NCBI GenBank assembly: GCA_902622515.1
Contig: CACNQE010000005.1
Coordinates: forward strand, 62,001 to 126,000
DNA from: an uncultured SAR116 cluster alpha proteobacterium
GTDB taxonomy: Bacteria; Pseudomonadota; Alphaproteobacteria; Puniceispirillales; Puniceispirillaceae
Reading direction: 5' to 3'
DNA: 64,000 nucleotides
Position 1 is the first letter of the stretch. Every line of letters begins with the position of its first letter. Made by a program: the position numbers and the translations under genes. Shown here piece by piece: positions 30,556 through 40,259 of this stretch. The notes under the pieces are model-generated. The model made no database searches and was not told where the DNA came from. It was given only the letters and a program-made list of their open reading frames with translations.

Positions 30556-32955
30556 ATGAAATTCACTCTTAACTGGCTTCGTGATCATTTAGATACATCT
30601 CGCTCCTTAGACGAAATCTGTGAAGGGTTAGTAAGTTTAGGTCATGAAGTAGAGGAGGTTATTGATCCTGCTAAGAATTTGTATGATTTCAGAATTGTTG
30701 AAATTAGAGATGTAAATCCCCATCCAGAAGCTGATAGACTCAAGGTTTGCTCAGTTGATGATAATGGCACACTTCTTCAGATTGTATGTGGTGCTCCAAA
30801 TGCACGTGTTGGTTTAAAAACAGTATTAGCACCTGTTGGTAGTTACGTTCCAGGGATTGATATCATTATAAAAAAAAGCAATATCCGTGGTCAGGAATCA
30901 AACGGTATGTTATGCGCCTTTTCTGAGCTTGCGCTGGATGGCAATAGTGATGGTATTATTGAATTGGCAGAGCATGCAGAAATAGGCACTTCCTACATTG
31001 AATACGCAGAATTAAATGACCCTATAATTGAAATCGCGATAACGCCAAATCGCGGTGATTGCCTAGGCGTCAGAGGAATAGCTCGTGATTTATCTGCTGC
31101 TGGTTTTGGTAAATTAAAGTCTTTAGATACTTCTGAATGTTCAGGCGTGTTTGATAGTCCAATTCATTGGGAACTAGCGCAAGATTGTAAAGAAATTGCA
31201 CCACGGGTTACGGGCAGATTTTTTCGAAATGTTTCAAATGGTGACTGTCCGAATTGGATGGCAAAAAGATTAAATGCAATTGGTCAGCGGCCTATCTCTG
31301 CTTTAGTAGATATAACCAATTATATCATGATTGATTTATGCAGACCATTACATGCTTTTGATGCTGATAAAATCAATGGAGATAAACTTTTTATAAGACG
31401 CGCAGAAAATGAAGAGAAAATATTTGCTCTTAACGAAAAAGAATACACATGCACCTCAGATATGTTAGTCATAGGCGATAAAGATGGAGCTGATGATATT
31501 GCAGGCATCATGGGTGGGCAGAGAACAGGAATAAGTAATACCACTAAAAATCTTTTTTTAGAGATAGCTGTGTTTGACCCTGTCAGTGTTGCTACTACCG
31601 GACGAAGCCTTAATATACATTCTGACGCAAGATATCGCTTCGAGCGCGGATTGGATGGTGAGTCTCCTGATTCGTTATCTGGTTATATTGCGCGGTTTGT
31701 CCAGAAAATTTGTGGCGGTGAAATAAGTCGTGTCGTTAGTGTGGGCGATGGTGTTGAATGGCAACGCAAAATCACATTTAAGCCTGAATTAACAAGACAA
31801 CTAACAGGCATTGAATTGGCACACACAGAACAGAGCAATATTTTAAAAGATTTAGGCTTTGTTGTTAAAAATGACCAGGATCATAGCTGGGAAGTGCTGC
31901 CCCCTGCATGGCGAAATGACGTGGATGGTGAGGCAGATTTAGTAGAAGAAATAGTTAGAATAGCTGGATACGACAAATTACCTATGGTTTCGCTGCCCGC
32001 AACGAGTGTTGTGGCTAAGCCAGTCTATTCGCAAGAACAATTAAGACCTGTTCTTCTTCGGCGTATGCTGGTGGCAGCTGGACTTTATGAGGCTGTTACA
32101 TTTTCGTTTATGGCGCAGTCAGATGCTGTATTGTTTGATGGCGGGGATGAGGCACTGACTCTGGTAAACCCCATTAGTAGTGAACTTGATTGTATGAGAC
32201 CATCTATCCTGCCTAATCTTCTACAAGCATTATCGCGTAACATGAACCGTGGTACGAAGAATATACGGCTTTTTGAAATTGGCCCAGTATTTCACGGTAC
32301 AAAAGAGACAGACCAAACGCTTTCTTGTTCAGGGGTGTTAAGTGGGGATTTTCAGTATGGTGATTGGCAAAGTAATGCACGCTCAGTTGACGTATTTGAT
32401 GTAAAAAAAATAATGGAGCAAATATGCGAAACACTCTCCATTTCTTCTCATTCGTTGATAATGAAAACCCCTGGACCAAAGTGGTTCCATCCAGGTCAAT
32501 CTGCAACCATGATGTTGGGTAAAATTGCCATTGGGAGCTTTGGAATGATACATCCCGAAATTCTTCGTGAATTTGATATAAAAGTGCCTGTTGCAGCGTT
32601 TGATTGTTCCATTGATGCAGTACCAACAACGCGCAAGAAATCAGTTGCACGTGCTTTATTTAAACCTTCAGCCTTTCAGACTGTTGAAAGAGATTTTGCA
32701 TTTGTTCTTGACCAAAATGTAAGTGCCTCTTTACTTCTGCGGGCGGTTAAAGCGGCCGCCAAAGAGCAGATATCTGACGTTGGTATCTTTGATGTTTATG
32801 AGGGAGATGAAATTGGACACGGTAAAAAATCAATTGCAGTCAAAATACAGCTTACTCCCACTGATGCAACATTTACGGAGGCAGAGCTTCAAAAAATAAG
32901 TGATGATATAATCAAATCTGTCGAAAAACAGTGTTCAGCTACATTACGCGGATAA
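30556..32955 (+). CDS. pheT: Phenylalanyl-tRNA synthetase beta subunit
   Basis: A 799-residue subunit with all standard modules: the tRNA-binding OB domain (residues about 40-150, VCSVDDNGTLLQIVCGAPN), B3/B4 editing domain (ISALVDITNYIMIDLCRPLHAFDADKI pattern), B5 (HIDS-like DVDGEADLVEEIVRIAGYDKLP), the catalytic-like core and the C-terminal FDX-ACB anticodon domain (FKPSAFQTVERDFAFVLD). GGGGGAG precedes the ATG. With pheS it charges tRNA-Phe and edits mischarged tyrosine. It faces leuA tail to tail; I see no good terminator between them. Confidence 0.98.
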   Translation: MKFTLNWLRDHLDTSRSLDEICEGLVSLGHEVEEVIDPAKNLYDFRIVEIRDVNPHPEADRLKVCSVDDNGTLLQIVCGAPNARVGLKTVLAPVGSYVPGIDIIIKKSNIRGQESNGMLCAFSELALDGNSDGIIELAEHAEIGTSYIEYAELNDPIIEIAITPNRGDCLGVRGIARDLSAAGFGKLKSLDTSECSGVFDSPIHWELAQDCKEIAPRVTGRFFRNVSNGDCPNWMAKRLNAIGQRPISALVDITNYIMIDLCRPLHAFDADKINGDKLFIRRAENEEKIFALNEKEYTCTSDMLVIGDKDGADDIAGIMGGQRTGISNTTKNLFLEIAVFDPVSVATTGRSLNIHSDARYRFERGLDGESPDSLSGYIARFVQKICGGEISRVVSVGDGVEWQRKITFKPELTRQLTGIELAHTEQSNILKDLGFVVKNDQDHSWEVLPPAWRNDVDGEADLVEEIVRIAGYDKLPMVSLPATSVVAKPVYSQEQLRPVLLRRMLVAAGLYEAVTFSFMAQSDAVLFDGGDEALTLVNPISSELDCMRPSILPNLLQALSRNMNRGTKNIRLFEIGPVFHGTKETDQTLSCSGVLSGDFQYGDWQSNARSVDVFDVKKIMEQICETLSISSHSLIMKTPGPKWFHPGQSATMMLGKIAIGSFGMIHPEILREFDIKVPVAAFDCSIDAVPTTRKKSVARALFKPSAFQTVERDFAFVLDQNVSASLLLRAVKAAAKEQISDVGIFDVYEGDEIGHGKKSIAVKIQLTPTDATFTEAELQKISDDIIKSVEKQCSATLRG

Positions 32956-33022
32956 ATTTTCTTAATTCGGTTCATTATTTATTTTCATTTTTTACTAATA
33001 AACATGTAACGCAAAAAGATTA

Positions 33023-34699
33023 CTAAATTCTGTTTATTGCTGAAATGAGCGCTCGTATCGGAGCCTGAGTAATAGATGTATCTATGCCTGCACCAAATAC
33101 AGATACTCCATTATCGTCGGGAACTTTAAGCTCAACATAAGCGGCAGCTTCAGCTTGGGAGGTGCTTGAACGTGTATTCTGTCCAAAATCAGCTAGTCTA
33201 AACGAAATATTAAAAGTTTTTCGAAAGCCGTTTACAAAAGCTGAAACTGGACCATTTCCAGTTTCAACAAAGGAAAATTCTTCTCCTTGATAGTTCACAG
33301 TTGCTGATACTTGCTCTTTTCCCGAAGAGCGGGAAACTGGATAGGATTGGAATGACACAAGTTCAAAGGGTTTAGAGACGTTGATGTAGAATTGATTATA
33401 AATTTCCCAAATTTTAGAAGCTGTTATTTCAGAACCGCTGATATCCGCCTCTTTTTGCACTAATTGGCTGAATTCTATTTCCATGGCTCTTGGTATTCTC
33501 ACATGATGCTCTGTTTCTAGTAACCAAGCAGAACCTGCTTTGCCTGATTGTGAATTCACTCGGATAATTGCTTCATAGGTGCGGCCAATATCGGCAGGGT
33601 CGATTGGCAAATAAGGAACTTGCCATAACGTTTCATTAGATTTGCTATTTGCTTCCATACCTTTTCGAATAGCATCTTGGTGTGAACCTGAAAATGCCGT
33701 ATGTACTAATTGTCCGGCATAAGGATGACGCTGATGCACAGGAATTTGATTACAAAATTCTGCAACTTCAACTAGTGATTGTATGTCAGATAAATCAAGA
33801 TTTGGGTCAGTACCTTGGGTCATCATATTTAGTCCAAGCGTAATAATATCTACATTTCCTGTTCGCTCACCATTACCAAACAATGTGCCCTCAACTCTAT
33901 CGGCACCTGCCATTAAACCAAACTCTGTTGCAGCAATTCCTGTCCCTCTGTCATTATGCGGGTGAAGTGACAAAATTACAGAATTTCTCTTGGTAAAATG
34001 TCTATGCATCCATTCAATTTGATCTGCATAAATATTGGGAGTAGACATCTCTACCGTTGCAGGAAGATTTATAATAACCTTCTTTTCTTCAGAGGCTTGC
34101 CAGATTTGAAGCACTTCCTCACATACCTCAAGTGCGTATTCAAGTTCTGTCCCTGTAAAGCTTTCAGGGGAGTATTGTAATCTGATGTTTGTCTCTGAAC
34201 TTAGTTTGCTAAGCTTATCAGCAACAAGCTTAGCTCCATCTGTTGCGATTTCTTTTACACCTTCTCTATCAGAATTAAATACAACGCGTCTCTGCAGAGT
34301 TGAAGTCGAATTATATAAATGCAAAATAGCCTTTTTTGCACCCTCGAGAGACTCAATGGTTCTATCTATTAAGTGCTCTCTTGCTTGAGTTAGAACTTGA
34401 ATTGTGACATCGTTGGGTATGTGATCATTTTCAATTAAATCTCTTAAAAATTGAAAATCAGTTTCCGAAGCAGATGGAAATCCAACTTCAATCTCCTTAA
34501 AGCCCATATTAACAAGAGTTTGGAACATTTTCATTTTTCGGCTACTATCCATCGGCTCAATCAATGATTGATTGCCATCTCTTAAGTCAACGGAGCACCA
34601 TGTTGGCGCTTCAGATATAATGTTAGAAGGCCATGTTCTATCTGCTAGACCAATTGGTGGGAAGGGCTGGTATTTATGTACCGGCATTTTGGTGCGCAT
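33023..34699 (-). CDS. leuA: 2-isopropylmalate synthase (long, LeuA type 2)
   Basis: First committed step of leucine synthesis, condensing acetyl-CoA with 2-oxoisovalerate. The 558-residue length and the N-terminus MPVHKYQPFPPIGLADRTWP identify the type 2 form common in Actinobacteria and some Alphaproteobacteria. The TIM-barrel motifs are SVDLRDGNQSLIEPM, LSLHPHNDRGTG with metal-binding histidines and LVHTAFSGSHQDAI. The C-terminal LeuA dimer domain, which mediates leucine feedback, is complete. No leucine-rich leader peptide or attenuator was found upstream. Alternative start at the ATG four codons in. Confidence 0.96.
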   Translation of the reverse strand: MRTKMPVHKYQPFPPIGLADRTWPSNIISEAPTWCSVDLRDGNQSLIEPMDSSRKMKMFQTLVNMGFKEIEVGFPSASETDFQFLRDLIENDHIPNDVTIQVLTQAREHLIDRTIESLEGAKKAILHLYNSTSTLQRRVVFNSDREGVKEIATDGAKLVADKLSKLSSETNIRLQYSPESFTGTELEYALEVCEEVLQIWQASEEKKVIINLPATVEMSTPNIYADQIEWMHRHFTKRNSVILSLHPHNDRGTGIAATEFGLMAGADRVEGTLFGNGERTGNVDIITLGLNMMTQGTDPNLDLSDIQSLVEVAEFCNQIPVHQRHPYAGQLVHTAFSGSHQDAIRKGMEANSKSNETLWQVPYLPIDPADIGRTYEAIIRVNSQSGKAGSAWLLETEHHVRIPRAMEIEFSQLVQKEADISGSEITASKIWEIYNQFYINVSKPFELVSFQSYPVSRSSGKEQVSATVNYQGEEFSFVETGNGPVSAFVNGFRKTFNISFRLADFGQNTRSSTSQAEAAAYVELKVPDDNGVSVFGAGIDTSITQAPIRALISAINRI

Positions 34700-34997
34700 A
34701 GTCGTAACCAGTTCTATTAAAAATAATTTTCTTTCCGTTCATCTTTTACCATTACTTACTTGTGGGTCAAGATTCATCACTATTTTTTCTATTTATTATA
34801 TGTTTTCGAGTACTAAACAGTTAAAAAAGAGCCTTTAATATCTTCTTATAATGAATGCTGGATCTACTTATCAGATAATGGAAGAAAACACCAAAAAGAC
34901 TTGCATTTATTAGTTTAAGTACACAAATTGTTCATTGAATATCATTGTTGCTATCTAGTTTAAGCGTTAACAATAAGTCTGGAGAAAACATTAAACA

Positions 34998-36800
34998 ATG
35001 AGCCAGCTTTCTCATATTCGAAACTTTTCTATTGTAGCCCATATCGATCATGGTAAATCGACCTTGGCTGATAGATTGATTCAATTCTGTGGCGGACTTT
35101 CAGAGCGAGAGATGTCTGAACAGGTTTTAGATAACATGGATATTGAGAGAGAGAGAGGTATTACAATAAAGGCACAAACTGTTCGCCTTTCATATACGGC
35201 AAAGAATGGGCAAGTATATCAACTAAATTTGATGGATACGCCTGGACATGTGGATTTTGGTTATGAAGTATCTCGCTCTCTTGCAGCCTGCGAAGGGTCA
35301 TTGCTTGTTGTGGATGCTAGTCAGGGGGTTGAGGCTCAAACACTGGCGAATGTCTATAAGGCAATCGATGTTGATCATGAAATCGTTGTAGTCCTTAATA
35401 AGATGGATCTGCCTTCAGCTGAGCCTGACCGGATAAAAGCTCAAATCGAAGAGGTTGTAGGTCTACCAGCAGATGAAGCAATTGCAATATCAGCAAAAAC
35501 TGGACTTGGTATCGATGAAGTATTGGAAGCACTTGTGCATGATTTAGCCCCGCCAGAAGGAAATAGGGAAGCGCCTTTGAAAGCTCTGCTTGTTGATAGC
35601 TGGTATGATGCATATTTAGGTGTGATGACATTGGTTCGCGTTCGAGATGGCGTTTTAAAAAAAGGTATGAAAATTAGGATGTGTGCTACTGGAGCAACTC
35701 ATACTATCGAACGTGTTGGAATTTTTGGTCCTAAAGCAACCATTATTGATGAATTGGGTCCAGGAGAGGTTGGATTTATTAATGCGGGGGTTAAAACAGT
35801 ATCTGATGCTAAAGTAGGGGACACCATTACGGATGACCGCAGACCCTGTGAGGAGATTCTGCCAGGCTTCAAGCCATCTGTTCCTGTTGTCTTTTGCGGC
35901 TTGTTTCCTATAGACAGTGCTGATTTTCCAGAGCTTAGATCTGCGCTTGAAAAGTTGAGTTTGAACGATAGCTCATTTTCTTTTGAGGCTGAGACCTCTG
36001 CTGCCATTGGATTTGGTTTCCGTTGTGGCTTTTTGGGTTTACTTCATATGGAAGTCATTAGAGAGAGATTAAATCGAGAATTCGGACTTGAATTAATTTC
36101 AACCGCTCCATCAGTCGTTTATGAAATTGAACTTACAGATGGCAAGGTTGAAAAGCTTCATAATCCCGCAGATATGCCAGAGGTGACAAAAATCAACAAT
36201 CTTTCTGAGCCTTGGATTACGGCTACTATAATGACACCTGACGAGTATCTTGGGCCGGTATTAAGTTTATGCACCGAAAGAAGAGGTGAGCAAATAGACC
36301 TCACATATACCGGCACAAGAGCAATGGTGGTTTATAGGCTTCCACTCAATGAAGTTGTGTTTGATTTTTATGATAAGTTAAAGTCCATAACCAGAGGATA
36401 TGCAAGTTTTGACTATCAGATTGCAGATTATAAAGTGGGCGATTTAGTAAAGGTCTCCATATTAGTGAATGGCGACCCAGTAGATGCATTGTCTATGATT
36501 GTCCACCGAGAACAAGCGGAAATTAGGGGTAGAGCAATTTGTTTGAGACTAAAAGACCTTATACCTCGTCAAATGTACAAAGTGGCTTTGCAAGCGGCAA
36601 TAGGTGGCAAGGTAATTGCTCGAGAAACAATAGCTGCTTTGAGAAAAGACGTCACTGCAAAATGTTACGGTGGGGACGTATCACGTAAAAGAAAATTATT
36701 GGACAAGCAAAAAGAAGGTAAAAAGAGAATGCGACAATTTGGAAAAGTTGATATTCCTCAGAATGCATTCTTTGAAGCACTAAAGATGGGTGATAATTAA
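34998..36800 (+). CDS. lepA: Elongation factor 4 (LepA)
   Basis: A 600-residue ribosome-binding GTPase. The GTPase loops are AHIDHGKST (G1), the RGITIKAQT switch (G2), DTPGH (G3), NKMD (G4) and SAKTG (G5). The LepA-specific C-terminus ends in [14 protein letters not shown], and [19 protein letters not shown] is the positively charged ribosome-contacting segment. It affects translation under ionic or cold stress and 30S biogenesis. GGAG lies upstream of the ATG. Its last four bases overlap the end of the convergent small membrane-protein gene. Confidence 0.98.
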   Translation: MSQLSHIRNFSIVAHIDHGKSTLADRLIQFCGGLSEREMSEQVLDNMDIERERGITIKAQTVRLSYTAKNGQVYQLNLMDTPGHVDFGYEVSRSLAACEGSLLVVDASQGVEAQTLANVYKAIDVDHEIVVVLNKMDLPSAEPDRIKAQIEEVVGLPADEAIAISAKTGLGIDEVLEALVHDLAPPEGNREAPLKALLVDSWYDAYLGVMTLVRVRDGVLKKGMKIRMCATGATHTIERVGIFGPKATIIDELGPGEVGFINAGVKTVSDAKVGDTITDDRRPCEEILPGFKPSVPVVFCGLFPIDSADFPELRSALEKLSLNDSSFSFEAETSAAIGFGFRCGFLGLLHMEVIRERLNREFGLELISTAPSVVYEIELTDGKVEKLHNPADMPEVTKINNLSEPWITATIMTPDEYLGPVLSLCTERRGEQIDLTYTGTRAMVVYRLPLNEVVFDFYDKLKSITRGYASFDYQIADYKVGDLVKVSILVNGDPVDALSMIVHREQAEIRGRAICLRLKDLIPRQMYKVALQAAIGGKVIARETIAALRKDVTAKCYGGDVSRKRKLLDKQKEGKKRMRQFGKVDIPQNAFFEALKMGDN

Positions 36801-37168
36801 CGACGTCCGTCGCGCCACAAGTTATTATACATTAGTCTTCGTCCACGCCTGCGCGGTAACCATTTTGACACCAATAGGAAAAAAACTCCTAAAGCAAGGA
36901 AAAATAATGATGCCGGTAATTGGAGAGCGCTAGATATTGTTGGATGCCATAAAAAAGAGGGGCAGCCTAAGATACTTATCAGACTACATGGATCTACATA
37001 TCTATCTATGATAGCTTCAGCTAATTGAAGAGATGCAGGTGAGTTGTTATACCACACTTCTCCCAATAAAGTTGAACTTTCTTTTTGCTGTAATCTATCG
37101 GTTAGAAAAAACCAAAAAGACAGTAAACAAGACAATATACATAATATATTTAAAATCAATCTAGGCAT
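36797..37168 (-). CDS. Small two-helix membrane protein of unknown function
   Basis: I take the ATG at 37168, giving 123 residues; the frame is open further, to 37312, but the upstream part is not helical in a consistent way. The protein has a first membrane helix at about residues 3-22, a soluble loop ([25 protein letters not shown]) and a second hydrophobic helix near residues 85-105, then a very basic tail (RRRGRRL). I recall similar two-helix proteins with a conserved SLNLLQA..RY loop in other Alphaproteobacteria, but no function. It overlaps the lepA stop by four bases. Confidence 0.6.
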   Translation of the reverse strand: MPRLILNILCILSCLLSFWFFLTDRLQQKESSTLLGEVWYNNSPASLQLAEAIIDRYVDPCSLISILGCPSFLWHPTISSALQLPASLFFLALGVFFLLVSKWLPRRRGRRLMYNNLWRDGRR

Positions 37169-37361
37169 AAGTACATACTGTTCAATTAACTCTTTGTATG
37201 CAACAAAAATAAGGCCTAAAAAACATCTCACACTTTGTACAAGTTTATTTGCAAAAATAGGCTCTTTTGGGGTAAAAACACTACAGTATAAAAAACTAAA
37301 CTCATCGCTCAAAAAAATGCAAGTGATTTATTGAAGGAATAAACGTTATTATACATAAAAT

Positions 37362-37451
37362 GGAGGGATGGCCGAGTGGTTTAAGGCGCACGCCTGGAAA
37401 GCGTGTTGGGGTTAACGCCCCTCCGGGGTTCGAATCCCCGTCCCTCCGCCA
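37362..37451 (+). tRNA. tRNA-Ser (anticodon GGA)
   Basis: A 90-base class II tRNA with encoded CCA. Acceptor arms GGAGGGA and TCCCTCC pair perfectly. The anticodon stem CACGC/GCGTG encloses CTGGAAA, giving GGA. The long variable arm (TTGGGGTTAACGCCCC) is typical of tRNA-Ser. The T loop is TTCGAAT. Confidence 0.98.
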
Positions 37452-37518
37452 CACTACCCTAATTAGTAACATCTTTTAATCAAAAATATCTCGATAACTC
37501 GATAAATGGATTTTATAA

Positions 37519-38109
37519 ATGATTGCCTTTGTTTTGGCTATTTTCTTGTTAATTTTGACGCCTGGTCCAGGCGTTTTATCACTTGCTGGAGTTGGTGCAG
37601 CATTTGGTTGGCACCAAGGAATTAAATATTTAATTGGATTATTTATTGGCTATAATATTGCCTTTTTGGCAGCTATTTTTGGCCTTTCCACAATAATGTT
37701 AGCAAATCCAACAGTTCGCACGGGATTATTGTTTATATCAGTTTCGTATCTTGGTTATTTAGCCATAAGGATTGCTTTTGCAAGAACTAATATATCATTT
37801 ATAAATATTCCTAAACCTGGATTACTAACTGGGTTAACTTTCCAGCTCATAAACCCAAAAGTATATGCTGTAAATATGACGATTCTCAGCGGTTTTGCTT
37901 TTCATCCTCAAAATTTTATAGTTGAAACTAGTCTAAAATTTTTAATAACTAATGTAATTTGGACCCTTCTTCATTGTTTGTGGTTATTCATTGGCATTAA
38001 AATAAATCAATTGGATTTATCTGAGCATATGCAAAAAAATATAAATATATTCATGGCAATCAGCCTTGTGGTGGTGGTTGGATTATCTGTTTGGTCAATT
38101 TTAATTTAG
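37519..38109 (+). CDS. LysE/RhtB family amino-acid exporter
   Basis: A 196-residue membrane protein with about six hydrophobic helices. The family N-terminus LLILTPGPGVLSLAGVGAAFGW and GLLTGLTFQLINPKVYAVNMTIL (the conserved N-P-K segment) are clear. LysE/RhtB proteins export basic or neutral amino acids or homoserine lactones; specificity cannot be read here. It stands alone after tRNA-Ser. A small reading frame on the other strand overlaps its last nine bases. Confidence 0.9.
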   Translation: MIAFVLAIFLLILTPGPGVLSLAGVGAAFGWHQGIKYLIGLFIGYNIAFLAAIFGLSTIMLANPTVRTGLLFISVSYLGYLAIRIAFARTNISFINIPKPGLLTGLTFQLINPKVYAVNMTILSGFAFHPQNFIVETSLKFLITNVIWTLLHCLWLFIGIKINQLDLSEHMQKNINIFMAISLVVVVGLSVWSILI

Positions 38110-38172
38110 ATAGGGTATTTTACCAATCTCTTCTAAATTACGGCGAGTTGGAACGTCATATTGTGAATACAT
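38101..38172 (-). CDS. Possible 23-residue small protein or remnant of a lost gene
   Basis: The frame beginning MYSQYDVPTRRNLEE and ending in a PYLN stop reads like real protein, unlike the low-complexity AT-rich DNA around it. The open frame continues upstream for at least 17 further codons (ending HTFISVKGI). AAAGG lies just before the ATG. It could be a tiny gene or the C-terminal scrap of a decayed one. I do not recognise it. Low confidence. Confidence 0.25.
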   Translation of the reverse strand: MYSQYDVPTRRNLEEIGKIPYLN

Positions 38173-38423
38173 AATGCCTTTAACGCTGATAAAGGTATGT
38201 AAAATATTCCTTATTTTTTTTCTACTTGCCTTCGTACAAACTAGAGTTTTGTATGACTAAAAATAAAAATCAACCTAACTTAATAATATTGCATCTTTTG
38301 TCTCTTACATATTGCATTATCAACATTTTTATTTTGTAATTATTAACTAGCATTATTATTAAGCCTAATCATATTGTTTGACCTATTAATCAATGCAACG
38401 CTTTTAATTGGAGATAAAATTAA
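38173..38423 (+). other. Intergenic region after the LysE gene
   Basis: Rich in A and T, with no second gene visible. It presumably carries the promoter for the 114-aa gene at 38424; no promoter stands out. Confidence 0.4.
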
Positions 38424-38768
38424 ATGGTAAAACCTATGACTAAGGAAATTCTATTCATGAACTGTATGGAATTAGACTTTGCTACTAAAGTTGAGCTTGA
38501 ACATTGGATGGCCACTTTTGAAGAAAAAGTATGGACAAATGATATTATGAAAAAATTATCAAAAGCTGGATTAGTTAGAACCACAGCGGCTCAAGTTTGG
38601 AATAAAGAAAATCACAGAATCACCCGGATTTTTGAATATGAAAACGAAAAAGCTTATAAAAATTGTCAGGAAATAATAGCAAAAGAAATCATGCCTAAAG
38701 CAATGGCTCATTACAGTCCAAGGATGCGAAATAATAGGGGTATTGTTTTTTATGATTATAGAAGCTGA
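38424..38768 (+). CDS. Unknown protein, possibly dimeric alpha/beta-barrel (NIPSNAP-like) fold
   Basis: A 114-residue soluble protein that I cannot assign. The predicted pattern is strand (ILFMNCMEL), helix (VELEHWMATFEEKVW), strand (RTTAAQVWNK), strand (RITRIFEYE), helix (AYKNCQEIIAKEIMPKAMAHY) and strand (RGIVFYDYRS). This fits small ferredoxin-like dimeric alpha/beta barrels, a fold used by monooxygenases and NIPSNAP proteins, but the fold call is inference. GGAG is ten bases before the ATG. It is followed by a DUF2652 gene after 73 bases, so the two may form an operon. Confidence 0.7.
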   Translation: MVKPMTKEILFMNCMELDFATKVELEHWMATFEEKVWTNDIMKKLSKAGLVRTTAAQVWNKENHRITRIFEYENEKAYKNCQEIIAKEIMPKAMAHYSPRMRNNRGIVFYDYRS

Positions 38769-38841
38769 ATCAATTAAATAGATTAGATGTTTAAAATAAT
38801 CGAAATTGGTCTCAAATCCAAAAATTTTATAAGGAACTTTG

Positions 38842-39564
38842 ATGCAAAAAAAGACAGGATTTTTATTAATCGCGGATATAAGTGGTTATACACCTTTTAT
38901 CAAAAATCATTCGATGAGAAAGAAACCACTTATTGGAAAAAAAATTGCAGATTTTTGGGACAGCCATGCAGATAAACTGATCAATACTTTACTGGAAGAA
39001 ATAATTAAAAATTTTGAGTTAGTCATGAAGTTTAATAAGCTGGAAGGTGACGCTGCTCTTTTTTTTCTAGAAGAGCTTAATGGTGAAAACCAATTACAGG
39101 GTATTTATAACAAAATGTTAATTACTAGAGAAAAATTTAACTCAAAAGTAAATTCATTACAGTTCGTGCAATCTTGTCCTTGCGACCCATGTCAGCAATC
39201 CAAAAATTTAAAGTTGAAAATGTTCCTTCACAAAGGCTTTTTTCATCAAACAGAAATTAGAAATAATCAAGAGTTATCGGGTGAAGCTCTGATTTTTATT
39301 CATCGAATGTTAAAAAATAAAATAAAATCTTCTGAATATTTTTTGTTTTCAGAGGCTGTTTTGAAGAACTTAGATAAGCATTTAGAGTTTTCACTGATCA
39401 CACAAAAAGTAGACGATTTTGGTAAACAGAAATTTGGATTTATTGACTTCGAAAATAAAACTAATTTTGTGGCAGACAATACCTTTGCGCAGAAATTTCT
39501 GGATACTTATAAAATGCTAAGTTTTTTTACAAATAAAAAAAAAAACCAACATTCTGAAGCATAG
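38842..39564 (+). CDS. DUF2652 protein with class III nucleotidyl-cyclase-like fold
   Basis: A 240-residue protein resembling the DUF2652 family. It keeps the general outline of class III adenylate/guanylate cyclases: ADISGYTPF with Asp12, KLEGDAALFF with Asp70 (the two expected metal-binding aspartates) and a LSGEALIFIHRMLKN helix in the position of the transition-state Asn/Arg helix, with Arg kept and Asn replaced by His. A cysteine cluster CPCDPC (112-117) is a DUF2652 hallmark and could bind metal. Whether it makes a cyclic nucleotide is unknown. AAGGA lies eight bases before ATG 38842. Confidence 0.8.
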   Translation: MQKKTGFLLIADISGYTPFIKNHSMRKKPLIGKKIADFWDSHADKLINTLLEEIIKNFELVMKFNKLEGDAALFFLEELNGENQLQGIYNKMLITREKFNSKVNSLQFVQSCPCDPCQQSKNLKLKMFLHKGFFHQTEIRNNQELSGEALIFIHRMLKNKIKSSEYFLFSEAVLKNLDKHLEFSLITQKVDDFGKQKFGFIDFENKTNFVADNTFAQKFLDTYKMLSFFTNKKKNQHSEA

Positions 39565-39737
39565 GACGGTGTTTCCTATCAAGATGTCACCAGGTTTGTA
39601 TCTGACTAGATTTCATAAATCAAAAATCAGAAAAAACTTAACTTTAAAGAAAACAGTCGTTATTTTAAGCAATTCATGTTTTTTTCCTACAACAGGACAG
39701 CCTTTGCGCTGTCCTTCTTTTATGGCAAGATGACTAT

Positions 39738-40172
39738 ATGAAAATAAAACTTGGATTAAAAAAAACAAAATTATGGTTTTATTTTTTTCTTGTATGTCAC
39801 CTTTGCGTCTCGTTGGAAGTAAATTCAATGATTTTAGATAAATACGCTTGGACTAATCGACTAGTCATAGTAGTTACTGAGAAAACCAAAAATAAACTAG
39901 AGAAAGATGTAAGACAGTTCTTTGAGCTTTATCGTTGTGATGTTAATGATAGAAATCTAAAATTACTCAGTTTTTTCACAGATAATCCAATAGTGCAACA
40001 GTTGCCAACCTCTGTCCAGTCTCAAACTGGTATGTGGCTTATTGGATATGATGGGAATATTAAAGCTTACAGTGAAGATGGCCAACTTTTAACAAAGCTA
40101 TTTGAAATTATTGATAAGATGCCAATGCGAAAAGGTGAAATAAAATCAGGTAGCGGTGACTGTATCAAATGA
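39738..40172 (+). CDS. DUF4174 domain protein, probably exported
   Basis: A 144-residue protein with a hydrophobic N-terminal segment (about residues 13-26) that may be a signal peptide or anchor. The DUF4174 domain follows: KYAWTNRLVIVV at its start and GMWLIGYDGNIKAYSEDGQLLTKLFEIIDKMPMRKGEI at its end, the MPMRxxE motif being diagnostic. The fold is thioredoxin-like without a CxxC. Its function is unknown. It follows the DUF2652 gene by 173 bases and faces queF. Confidence 0.85.
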   Translation: MKIKLGLKKTKLWFYFFLVCHLCVSLEVNSMILDKYAWTNRLVIVVTEKTKNKLEKDVRQFFELYRCDVNDRNLKLLSFFTDNPIVQQLPTSVQSQTGMWLIGYDGNIKAYSEDGQLLTKLFEIIDKMPMRKGEIKSGSGDCIK

Positions 40173-40259
40173 ATGCGTATTCTGTAACAACATATGATGG
40201 TTAGGTAGTTGGTCATAACCGTAATTATTTTAATTTAAAGGTATGAATTATGCACTGTA

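Noticed and set aside
34700-34860. Possible leader peptide (12 codons, starting MNLDPQ) before leuA
   Set aside because: It has only one leucine codon and no terminator/antiterminator structure follows.
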